Shown here one piece after another: positions 1-7,747 of a stretch of DNA of 64,000 nt. Positions within the stretch are counted from its first letter, which is position 1. The number at the start of each line of letters is the position of its first letter. Under the pieces are notes generated by a model. The model had not been told where the DNA came from and made no database searches. It saw nothing but the letters and a program-made list of their open reading frames with translations. The DNA comes from JAJPHU01 sp035553375 (GTDB lineage Bacteria > Planctomycetota > Planctomycetia > Gemmatales > Gemmataceae), in assembly GCA_035553375.1 (NCBI GenBank), contig DATNCY010000264.1, positions 5,140 to 69,139 of the forward strand, written 5' to 3'. Both the position numbers and the translations under genes were made by a program.

Positions 1-1131
1 CCAGCATGGTCCCCAACTGAGACAGCAGCCGACGTTGAGATCCTCGCCGAGAACGTGGCGCATCATGTCCTCCGGTGTGACGCCCTCGGTCGGGCTTTCG
101 TAATGCGAGCAGCCGGCCGCGTGAATGTGATGATCACCGGAGTACCAGCCCTTCGCGGCGGGATGAATCCAGCGTTTGAGGTGAAACGCCTCGCTGTGCG
201 TGGCCGCGGCCGGCACGGTGATCGTCTTGCGCTCAAGGAGATATTCGGGACCGCGTGTGTATGTCACCGTGTACGTCCCCGGCTGCAAGGCGATGGTTTC
301 GCCATCAGCGCGGTAGATCTGGGAGTGGAAATTGAAATCCGGCGCCAGGCGGCGGCTCGGCGACGGATAGACGCGGCCAAGGCTGTCGGTGAAGGTGAAA
401 GCGGCCATGATCGGCCGGCCGTCGCGCTTCGTGTTGCCGTCGTCATCGGATATACGCAGCCGCACCAGCACGGCGGGCGCGGACTCGAAGACGAAGCGCT
501 GCGGTTCGCCTGCGGTGAGGCGTTTCTTGCCGTTCATCAGGTTGAATTGCAGCATTGCCTCCTTGCGGCCGGAGTCACGGCAATAGAGTTGAACGATGCG
601 ATATTCCAACTCCAGTCCCGAGAGATCGCGAACGAGCGGCTGGCTGTTGAACATCATCAGATCGAGAAAGCGTTTGCCGACCTCGCCGACCGAGACGACT
701 TTCGGATCAGGCTTGCCGCTGGAACGCTGCGACAACGGCAACGCATTGGGACTGCCGGCGGTCAGTTCGACATTGGCGAGGGCTGGCTCATTGTGGACCT
801 TGACGAGAAACACACGCCAGCCTTGCTCAGCGAGCTGCGGTTTCGCCGGGCCGGGTTGGGTTTCCAGCTTTTTGTCGGAGGTGATGTGAATGCCGGCCAG
901 ACAGCGCTTGTCGAGAATCGCCTGAATCGCGTCCACGTTGGCGGCGTTGTCAAGTGCCTTGCGATCGGCCTCGGACAGCGGTTCGCCGAGCAGTGCTAGG
1001 GCGTCGGCGATGCGCCGCGCCTGGGCGGCGAGTGGTTGCCGTTCGACCTTGATCTTCGGCAAATCCGCAGCCGATGCGGGAAGGGCGATAGCGAAAACAC
1101 CGAGCGTCAAAAAGAGTCGATGCGCGATCAT
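1..1131 (-). CDS. CehA/McbA-like metallohydrolase, N-terminal part (runs off window)
   Basis: The frame is open from an ATG at 1131 to base 1, giving 377 codons without a stop, so the C-terminus lies outside the window. Residues 1-21 form a signal peptide ending in ASAAD, so the protein is probably exported. The first 320 residues are a beta-rich region. At about residues 332-339 the motif GDHHIHAA appears, followed by GCSHYESPTEGV; this is the start of the PHP-like metal-binding domain of CehA/McbA-type hydrolases, where the first Asp/His residues bind metal. Planctomycetes carry many such exported proteins. The substrate cannot be told. The remainder of the metal site is not visible here. 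Confidence 0.8.
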   Translation of the reverse strand, partial: MIAHRLFLTLGVFAIALPASAADLPKIKVERQPLAAQARRIADALALLGEPLSEADRKALDNAANVDAIQAILDKRCLAGIHITSDKKLETQPGPAKPQLAEQGWRVFLVKVHNEPALANVELTAGSPNALPLSQRSSGKPDPKVVSVGEVGKRFLDLMMFNSQPLVRDLSGLELEYRIVQLYCRDSGRKEAMLQFNLMNGKKRLTAGEPQRFVFESAPAVLVRLRISDDDGNTKRDGRPIMAAFTFTDSLGRVYPSPSRRLAPDFNFHSQIYRADGETIALQPGTYTVTYTRGPEYLLERKTITVPAAATHSEAFHLKRWIHPAAKGWYSGDHHIHAAGCSHYESPTEGVTPEDMMRHVLGEDLNVGCCLSWGPCW

Positions 1132-1272
1132 GGCGGAACCTCGTCAGGTGGGAGGCGAAAAGAGCGTTTGTCACGGTAACGCCCACGGCGCGGAGAATCA
1201 AGAGGCTCACCGGAAAACGATCCGCACGGCTTGGGTATCGGCGGATGAATTCGGTCGGAGACGAAGGAATAA

Positions 1273-1370
1273 TTAGCCACAGATGAACACGGATGAACAC
1301 GGATAAGACAACAAATTATTTACATATTCTATTGTCTTATCTGTGTTCATCCGTGTTCATCTGTGGCTAA
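1273..1370. repeat. Inverted repeat, 39-bp arms
   Basis: Arms at 1273-1311 and 1332-1370 pair with one mismatch around an AT-rich 20-nt loop. Each arm contains a doubled GATGAACACG unit. It lies between the start of the metallohydrolase and the end of the DUF418 gene, both on the minus strand. It resembles in style the CCACAGAGACAC repeat at 51696. It could act as a transcript-end hairpin, but length and composition suggest a dispersed repeat. Confidence 0.85.
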
Positions 1371-1402
1371 AACAGGAGAGCGATAACTGGCCGGGCGTGA
1401 CT

Positions 1403-2728
1403 TCATGCTCCAACAGCGCGGAATGGGTATCTCCGCCCATAGGTCAACGAACGCCACAGCCACTCCAGAGGACCAAAGCGAAAGGAGTGCAGCCACAACG
1501 GACTGGCGATGAGTTGCACCAGCCAGATGCCCCCGACCACGCCCAGCAACGCCAAGCGATCCAGTCGGCCGAATAGACCGAATCCCCAGCCTTCAAACAA
1601 TGTCGTACATAGGATCGTCTGCATCAGGTAATTGCTCAACGCCATTCGACCGACGGCCGCAAGCCGAACCGTCAGCCGTCGCAGCAAGCCGGCCTTGCAA
1701 ATCAACATCACCAACCCGACGTGGCCGAGGGCGACGAACAAACTGCCGACGTAATTGAAGTGTCCACCAATGATGTATTCGTGAACCGGATCGAACTGGT
1801 GGTTTATGAGATCGCGGACACCGTGACCGACGATGGCGAAACCAACTCCATAGCCAATCAACATCCAGACGGCATAGAACCGATACGAGCGCAGCGCGGC
1901 GAAGACACCCAACTGCATCAATCCCATGCCCACGAGCATCAGTCCACCGGCGCGAGGACCAGCCCAGGTCACGAATCCCGCCGTTTCCATCCACAGGTTG
2001 GCTTCGGCGCGGCGCCCAAACTGTTCCGCGTAGCCGGCGCGATGGTTTTCGATAGCCTCTTCAATCTTCTTTTCCGTGGAATCATCCTCGAACATGAGGC
2101 TTTCCAACGCCTGCCGCATTTCCTGCTGTCTCGCCGTTCCTTGCTCGTTCTTGAGACCAGTAACCTCCTTGAGATGTCGCTCAAGGAGGCCAATCCCGCT
2201 GACGAGCGGCAGCGAAGATAGGAAGACGAGCAGCCCCAAGAAAATCTGCATGCGCGGCCGCAGTCGGCGTAACGGATACAGAAGAAAACCACACAGCGCG
2301 TAGGAAACGAGAATGTCGCCATCCCATAGCAAGTAGGCGTGCATTAGACCAAACAGCAACAGCCAGGCGATACGCCGGTAATAGATGCCGGTCAGCGATG
2401 TGCCGCGTGCATCGGCACGATTCACCATGACGATGAGACCGGCGCCAAAAAGCATGGAGAATAGCGACATCATCTTTTGATCGCACAGCAGATGGCAGAC
2501 GATCCATGTCACCTCGCCGGCACCGGGCCAGCCTCCGGCGGCGGAGGGGTTGTACAGGGCGATCTCCGGCAGGGCGAACCCCCAGATGTTAATGATCAGG
2601 ATGCCGAGCAAGGCCACGCCGCGCAACACATCAATCGAGGCGATGCGCTCATTCGCATGGACGGGCGCAAGCGAAGGAGGCGGCGCGATAGTCCGCACGC
2701 CTTCCGGCACGACGACGGGGTCAGACAT
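1403..2728 (-). CDS. DUF418 (YeiB-like) integral membrane protein
   Basis: A 441-residue multi-pass membrane protein. The N-terminal part has ERIASIDVLRGVALLGILI, the typical opening of YeiB/DUF418 proteins. The C-terminal DUF418 region ends with the hallmark GPLEWLWRSLTYG. About ten hydrophobic segments are visible. I chose the ATG at 2728 because GGAGA lies about 8 nt upstream. An ATG at 2830 in the same frame would add 34 polar residues with no family similarity. The family is related to acyltransferase-3/HGSNAT-like membrane proteins, but its role is not established. The gene is monocistronic and divergent from the Dev exporter operon. Confidence 0.85.
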   Translation of the reverse strand: MSDPVVVPEGVRTIAPPPSLAPVHANERIASIDVLRGVALLGILIINIWGFALPEIALYNPSAAGGWPGAGEVTWIVCHLLCDQKMMSLFSMLFGAGLIVMVNRADARGTSLTGIYYRRIAWLLLFGLMHAYLLWDGDILVSYALCGFLLYPLRRLRPRMQIFLGLLVFLSSLPLVSGIGLLERHLKEVTGLKNEQGTARQQEMRQALESLMFEDDSTEKKIEEAIENHRAGYAEQFGRRAEANLWMETAGFVTWAGPRAGGLMLVGMGLMQLGVFAALRSYRFYAVWMLIGYGVGFAIVGHGVRDLINHQFDPVHEYIIGGHFNYVGSLFVALGHVGLVMLICKAGLLRRLTVRLAAVGRMALSNYLMQTILCTTLFEGWGFGLFGRLDRLALLGVVGGIWLVQLIASPLWLHSFRFGPLEWLWRSLTYGRRYPFRAVGA

Positions 2729-2950
2729 CAGGACGGTCTCCAGGAACGCAGGCTGCTCGGTATAATAACGCTCGTATCGTCGCTGACGAATGGATGGTAA
2801 CGATTTTGCCGTCGGCGCATAATGCCGCACTGGGGCGAGCGGAAAAAGCGACTTGCTCTCATCAAGATAAGGGGATAATCATTCTTTAACTATCTTGACC
2901 ATTTTACCGTTTCGCATCATTGACGGGTTTCTCCAGGTTGAGGGTCAACC

Positions 2951-4129
2951 ATGCCGGCACAACCCGAGAAGCGCGGACGCATGGCGTTCTGGGGGACCGT
3001 CCTCGCGGTCGCGATCGTCCTCGCTCTGGTGGGTGGAGGGATTGCCTTCTATCTGCACTATACGAGTTCGACGCCGGAGACAGCGGGAGAAAAGGAGCCG
3101 GAGCGCGCCCTCGACAAAGTCGTGGCGCTGGGGCGAATCGAACCGAAAGAGAGTATTCTGGCGCTAGGCATGCCGACGCCCGACCGTATTGACCGAATCG
3201 CGGTGAAAGAAGGAGAACACGTCAAGAAGGGGCAACTACTGGCCGTTCTCGATAGCGAGGTCGTGCGCGAACAAGAGCGGAAAGTGGCGGTGATTCAGCG
3301 CGAGCAGGCGGAGAAACGCTTGCAGGCTATCACCGCCAGCGGCGAGGCTCAGATTCGCGTCGAAGAAGTTCGCCGCGATCAAATCGAACAGGTCGAACCG
3401 CTCGAAATCGAAGCGCAGGATACCAAGATCAAATACCTCCAGGCTCAAGAGAAGAATGCGCAGAAGGATTACGAGCGCTATCTGGCGGCCGGCGACACCA
3501 TCGCCGATCAGGACAAGGAAAAACAGCGATTGTTGCTGAATCAGATTCAGACCGAGTTGATCGCCGCCCAGTGTCAGCACAAGAAAATGCTCAAGTCGCG
3601 GGAGTTGAACCGCACTCTGGCACGGGCGCAGTTGGAAGCCGCTCGCGCTGAGCTAAAACGCAGTCAAAGCACCATCTCGTTTGAACTGCTCGACAAGGAA
3701 GTCGATCAGGCCAAGGAGCGCGTTAAGGAAACCCAACTCCGCGCCCCCAGCGCCGGCAAAATCTTGCGTATCCTCGTTCACGAAGGTGAGTTGGTCCACG
3801 GGCAACCCATCTTGCAGTTGGCGAACACGCGGGAAATGATCGTTCTGACCGAAGTTTACGAGACCGATATCCAGCGTGTCGAGATCGGCCAAAAGGCGAC
3901 CATCACCAGTCATATTTTCAAACGCGCCGATGCCCTGACCGGCCGGGTCGTGTGGAAGGGATCGAGCATCGGCAAGGCGCGGGTAGTCGATCTGGACCCG
4001 CGTGCCGCCGTGGATAATCGTATCGTCGATGTGAAAGTCGAACTCGACCAGCCCCAGCGCGTCGCCGACCTGATTGGTCATCAGGTCCGGGTCGAAATCG
4101 CCACGGGATCGAGCGATGATTCGCGCTAA
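2951..4129 (+). CDS. DevB-like periplasmic adaptor (HlyD family)
   Basis: A 392-residue membrane fusion protein of an ABC exporter. It has one N-terminal transmembrane segment (about residues 13-35), a biotinyl/lipoyl-like half (VKEGEHVKKGQLLAVLDS), a long charged coiled coil (about 100-265), the second lipoyl half (APSAGKILRILVHEGELV) and a beta-barrel region. This order is that of DevB-type adaptors, which link an inner-membrane MacB-like exporter to an outer-membrane channel. Three downstream genes encode two DevC-like permeases and a DevA-like ATPase, so the substrate is probably a lipid, glycolipid or peptide. No TolC partner is adjacent. Confidence 0.88.
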   Translation: MPAQPEKRGRMAFWGTVLAVAIVLALVGGGIAFYLHYTSSTPETAGEKEPERALDKVVALGRIEPKESILALGMPTPDRIDRIAVKEGEHVKKGQLLAVLDSEVVREQERKVAVIQREQAEKRLQAITASGEAQIRVEEVRRDQIEQVEPLEIEAQDTKIKYLQAQEKNAQKDYERYLAAGDTIADQDKEKQRLLLNQIQTELIAAQCQHKKMLKSRELNRTLARAQLEAARAELKRSQSTISFELLDKEVDQAKERVKETQLRAPSAGKILRILVHEGELVHGQPILQLANTREMIVLTEVYETDIQRVEIGQKATITSHIFKRADALTGRVVWKGSSIGKARVVDLDPRAAVDNRIVDVKVELDQPQRVADLIGHQVRVEIATGSSDDSR

Positions 4130-4138
4130 GTTGCTCTT

Positions 4139-4189
4139 GCCAGCCCGCGGCGGCGGCAAGGGAATCCCTTGCCGCCGCTGTGGGCTGGC
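4139..4189. repeat. GCCAGCCCGC-type hairpin
   Basis: 25-bp arms at 4139-4163 and 4165-4189 pair with two mismatches and a single-base loop. It sits between the adaptor gene and the first permease gene inside the Dev operon. The same core occurs at 43505, 50070 and 61611, so it is a dispersed repeat rather than a dedicated terminator. Confidence 0.85.
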
Positions 4190-4201
4190 AAAAAGGTGTC
4201 C

Positions 4202-5374
4202 ATGAAAACTCCGCTGGTACTGTTGAACCTGCTGCATCAGCCGCTGCGGACGCTCGTGGCTCTCCTCGGCGTGGCTTTCGCGATTCTGCTCGTCTTCATG
4301 CAGCTGGGCTTCTACGGTTCCGCGGAAACCGCATCAACCACGATTTATAACGCGCTCGACTTCGATCTGGTTTTGCTCTCCAGCAATTATCTCAACACCA
4401 CGCGCCCGCGCAGTTTCCCACGCAATCGTGTCTACCAGGCTCTGCAACATACCGATGTCGCCAGTGTCTCGCCCGTGTACATCGATTGGCAGACCTGGCG
4501 TATCCGCAATCGCAGCCGGCAGCGCCGCGCCATCCTGGTCATCGCCTTCAACCTGGACGAGCCGGTTTGGTTGCGCGAACGTGTTTTCCTCACGCAGCCG
4601 GCCGGCGAATGCCTGCGGCGACTGCATACACCGGATACCGTCCTCATGGACACCAGCACACGCGATTATTTTGGACCGCGTCAGCCGGGCATCGAAACCG
4701 AACTGAATCAAACCACCGTCGAGGTTGTCGGCCAATTCACCATTGGCACCGGCTACGGCACCGACGGCATGATCTTGACGAGCGACCGCACCTATGCTCG
4801 TCTGACTTCTCCTCAGGCGCTCGATCAACCCGCGCTGGGACTTATCAAGCTCAAACCGGAAGCGCGCAACCGTGCCGCGTCGGTGAAGAAGGATCTCGCC
4901 CGTACCCTGTACACCACGCATCCGCGCGACGAGGTCCACATTTTCACCCGCGACGAGATTGAACAGCGCGATCGCGATTACTGGATGCACCGTACCTCGG
5001 TCGGCGTCATCTTCCAGATGGGCGTATTCGTCGCCTGCATCGTCGGCGTCATCTTCGTCTATCAGGTAATCGCCACCGACATCACCGATCATTTCGCCCA
5101 GTACGCCACCCTCAAGGCGATCGGCTACAGTCCGTGGTATCTGTCCGGCGTGGTGCTGCGGCAAGCACTGGCGCTGTCGATCCTCGGTTATGTGCCCGCT
5201 CTGCTCGTGGCTTTAGTGCTGTACGAGTTGGGCCGCGAGAAGGCCAATTTGCTTCTGTCGATGACCTGGGAGCGAGCCGTCGGGGTGTTGGTGTTGTCGA
5301 TTGCCATGTGTTCGCTGTCCGGCTTGTTGGCCCTGCGCAAGGTGAAGGCCGCCGATCCCGCGGAGTTGTTCTGA
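4202..5374 (+). CDS. DevC-like ABC exporter permease, first copy
   Basis: A 390-residue FtsX/MacB-type permease. One transmembrane segment lies near the N-terminus (about 15-40), then a large extracytoplasmic domain, then three C-terminal helices ending in LSGLLALRKVKAADPAELF, the usual end of DevC proteins. The ATG at 4202 follows the intergenic hairpin. Earlier in-frame starts would be inside the repeat. The next permease gene begins one base after this stop codon, so the two are translationally coupled. The two permeases are clearly related (shared N-terminal and C-terminal motifs) but diverged, suggesting a heterodimeric transporter. Confidence 0.88.
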   Translation: MKTPLVLLNLLHQPLRTLVALLGVAFAILLVFMQLGFYGSAETASTTIYNALDFDLVLLSSNYLNTTRPRSFPRNRVYQALQHTDVASVSPVYIDWQTWRIRNRSRQRRAILVIAFNLDEPVWLRERVFLTQPAGECLRRLHTPDTVLMDTSTRDYFGPRQPGIETELNQTTVEVVGQFTIGTGYGTDGMILTSDRTYARLTSPQALDQPALGLIKLKPEARNRAASVKKDLARTLYTTHPRDEVHIFTRDEIEQRDRDYWMHRTSVGVIFQMGVFVACIVGVIFVYQVIATDITDHFAQYATLKAIGYSPWYLSGVVLRQALALSILGYVPALLVALVLYELGREKANLLLSMTWERAVGVLVLSIAMCSLSGLLALRKVKAADPAELF

Positions 5375-5375
5375 T

Positions 5376-6557
5376 ATGTTGCCCTTCACTCGTGTTCCGC
5401 TGGCCTGGCTCAACCTCACGCACGACAAGCGCCGTCTCATCGTCCGCGCGCTCGGCGTCGCCTTCGCCGTCTTCCTCATGTTCGTCGAACTGGGATTTTG
5501 GAACGCCCTGCTCGACGCCTCGGTCGAATTGATCGAGCAGTTCAACGGCGAACTCATCCTCGTCAGCAAAGCCCACTACGCGATGGCCGTTAAGGAACAG
5601 TTCACTTGCCGCCGTCTGGCGCAGGCGCGCATGGCTCCCGGCGTGCGGGCCGCCTTCCCGGTTTATCTCGAATATACCTCATCTTTCTGGAAGGACACCG
5701 GCTCTCCGGAGCCGAGACGATCCAGCAGCCATCCCATCCGCGTTATCGCCTTCGATCCCGATCAACCCGTGTTGGCCAATCCCGCCGTCAACGCCCATCG
5801 CGGCGATCTCAAGATCCTCTTCAACGTCCTGCTGGACACGAAATCCAAGCGCGAATACGGTGAAATCGAGGCGGGCATCGACCGCGAGTTGGCTCAGCAA
5901 AGGATTCATGTGGCCGACACCTTTACGCTGGGCACCAACTTCGCCTGTGACGGCAGCGTGATTATGAGCGATTTGACCTACGCCGAACTATTTCCCAATG
6001 AGTTGTCGCCCGATGCCACGCTTCGCCTGGCCGACGTGGGCGTGATCCAGCTCAAACCAGGCACCGATGTCGAGACCGCTCGCCGCGCCGTCCGCGAGGT
6101 ATTGCCCGACGACGTGGCCGTTTACACCAAGGACGAGTTCAGCGACATCGAGAAAAAATATTGGCAAAACGCCACGCCGATCGGCTTCATTTTCCAGTTC
6201 GGTTTGTGCATGGGTTTCATCGTCGGCGGCGTCATCTGCTACCAGATTATTTCGACGGACGTATCCGAGCATCTGGCCGAGTTCGCCACCCTCAAGGCCA
6301 TCGGCTATCACAACCGTTATCTAAATTGGACGGTGCTGCGCGAGTCGTTGTGGCTGGCCATGCTCGGCTTCGTTCCAGGACTGGGGCTGAGTTGGCTGCT
6401 GTATCGCGCCCTGGATGCGTGGGTGGGGCTGCCTATGTATCTTACCCCTTTACGTATCCTACTAATCTTCAGTATGACCGCGATCATGTGCGTGCTATCC
6501 GGCTTGCTGGCCTTGCGCAAGGTACGGACGGCCGATCCCGCGGAGGTGTTCGGATGA
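5376..6557 (+). CDS. DevC-like ABC exporter permease, second copy
   Basis: A 393-residue paralogue of the preceding permease. It has the same layout: N-terminal helix (about 22-45), extracytoplasmic MacB-like domain, three C-terminal helices and the ending LLALRKVRTADPAEVFG. The start codon is one base after the upstream stop. Its own stop overlaps the ATPase start in an ATGA. Two different DevC-type subunits next to one ATPase suggests a heterodimer; cyanobacterial DevBCA has a single DevC. The shared LKAIGY motif near the third helix is the FtsX-family coupling region. Confidence 0.88.
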   Translation: MLPFTRVPLAWLNLTHDKRRLIVRALGVAFAVFLMFVELGFWNALLDASVELIEQFNGELILVSKAHYAMAVKEQFTCRRLAQARMAPGVRAAFPVYLEYTSSFWKDTGSPEPRRSSSHPIRVIAFDPDQPVLANPAVNAHRGDLKILFNVLLDTKSKREYGEIEAGIDRELAQQRIHVADTFTLGTNFACDGSVIMSDLTYAELFPNELSPDATLRLADVGVIQLKPGTDVETARRAVREVLPDDVAVYTKDEFSDIEKKYWQNATPIGFIFQFGLCMGFIVGGVICYQIISTDVSEHLAEFATLKAIGYHNRYLNWTVLRESLWLAMLGFVPGLGLSWLLYRALDAWVGLPMYLTPLRILLIFSMTAIMCVLSGLLALRKVRTADPAEVFG

Positions 6558-7699
6558 GTACCGCGACTGCTGCTCCGCATGCCCCCTCATCGAGTCTCCG
6601 GCAGGGTCCACCGGCCATCCGCGTGGACCATCTCAATCATTGGTATGGCGAGACGGTGGAGACACGCAAACAGGTTCTGTTCGACAACCACCTGGAGGTC
6701 GCGCCGGGCGAGATCGTCATCATGACGGGGCCATCCGGTTCGGGGAAGACGACGCTGCTCTCACTGCTGGGCGCGCTGCGCACGGTGCAGGACGGCGAAG
6801 TCGAAGTTCTGGGGCGAAATATCAGCAGGTTGAGCGTCAAGGAACTGGTCGGCGTTCGCCGCGACATCGGCTTCATTTTCCAGGCTCACAATCTATTTGC
6901 CTCGCTGACCGCCTTGCAGAACGTGAAGATGGCCTTGGAATTGAAGGAATCGGATCGAACGCGCATCCGCGAGCGGGCCGTCGAGGTGTTGACCTCGCTG
7001 GGCTTGCAGGAGCGTATCGACTACAAGCCCAGCCGGCTGTCCGGTGGCCAGAAACAGCGCGTGGCCATCGCGCGCGCCCTGGCCAACCGTCCGAAGCTGA
7101 TCCTCGCCGACGAACCCACGGCGGCGCTCGACGAAGCGAGCGGCCGCGATGTCGTCAACCTGCTCAAAAAATTGTCTCAGGAGGAAGGCTGCACCAGCCT
7201 CATCGTGACGCACGACAACCGCATTCTCGATGTCGCCGACCGCATCATCAGCATGGTCAACGGCCGAATCAAATCGAATGTACTCATTCAAGAAGAGATC
7301 GAGATTTGCGAGTTCCTCAAGGAGTGCGACGTGTTCTCGCGTCTGACGACAAGCACGCTGACCAACATCGCCGAGGCGATGGAGAAGGAACGTCATCCAA
7401 CCGGGACGGTGATTATTCGCCAAGGCGACGAAGGCGACAAATTCTATCTGTTAAAGAGCGGAATCGTGGATGTAATCGTCAATCAGGGTCAGGCGGATGA
7501 ATCGAAGGTGGCGACGTTGAGCAAGGGCCAGTTTTTCGGTGAAACGGCCTTGCTGACGGGAGCGCCACGTAACGCCACGGTCGTGGCGCGGCAAGACGTG
7601 GCGGTTTATACGCTGGACAAGCCTCATTTCCGGGCGGCGATCGCTTCCAGCGAGCCATTCCGCAAGGAACTGGAAAAGATTCTCTTCCAGCGGCAGTAA
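6554..7699 (+). CDS. DevA-like ABC ATPase fused to a cyclic-nucleotide-binding domain
   Basis: A 381-residue two-domain protein. Residues 1-245 are a DevA/MacB-class ATPase: Walker A GPSGSGKTT (59-67), Q-loop in FIFQAHNLF, signature LSGGQKQRVAIARAL (about 162-176), Walker B LILADEPTAALD, and switch His 220 (VTHD). Residues 250-381 are a CAP-family effector domain. The segment FGETALLTGAPRNATVVA (about 328-345) resembles a phosphate-binding cassette with the conserved Glu and Arg. Usual DevA proteins end after the ATPase. The start overlaps the upstream permease stop (ATGA). The fusion suggests gating of export by a nucleotide or by membrane/protein contact; the ligand is unknown. Confidence 0.88.
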   Translation: MSTATAAPHAPSSSLRQGPPAIRVDHLNHWYGETVETRKQVLFDNHLEVAPGEIVIMTGPSGSGKTTLLSLLGALRTVQDGEVEVLGRNISRLSVKELVGVRRDIGFIFQAHNLFASLTALQNVKMALELKESDRTRIRERAVEVLTSLGLQERIDYKPSRLSGGQKQRVAIARALANRPKLILADEPTAALDEASGRDVVNLLKKLSQEEGCTSLIVTHDNRILDVADRIISMVNGRIKSNVLIQEEIEICEFLKECDVFSRLTTSTLTNIAEAMEKERHPTGTVIIRQGDEGDKFYLLKSGIVDVIVNQGQADESKVATLSKGQFFGETALLTGAPRNATVVARQDVAVYTLDKPHFRAAIASSEPFRKELEKILFQRQ

Positions 7700-7747
7700 A
7701 TGGCTTCGATTGGCGATGGAGAAGAGAGGATTGAGAGACAGTTGTGT

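Noticed and set aside
55..999. 314-residue open frame on the plus strand
   Set aside because: It is antisense to the metallohydrolase, whose translation has a signal peptide and GDHHIHAA motif; the plus-strand product has no recognisable domain.
6161..6553. Extension of the DevA-like ATPase upstream
   Set aside because: It overlaps the DevC gene in another frame; the ATGA overlap at 6554 is the natural start.
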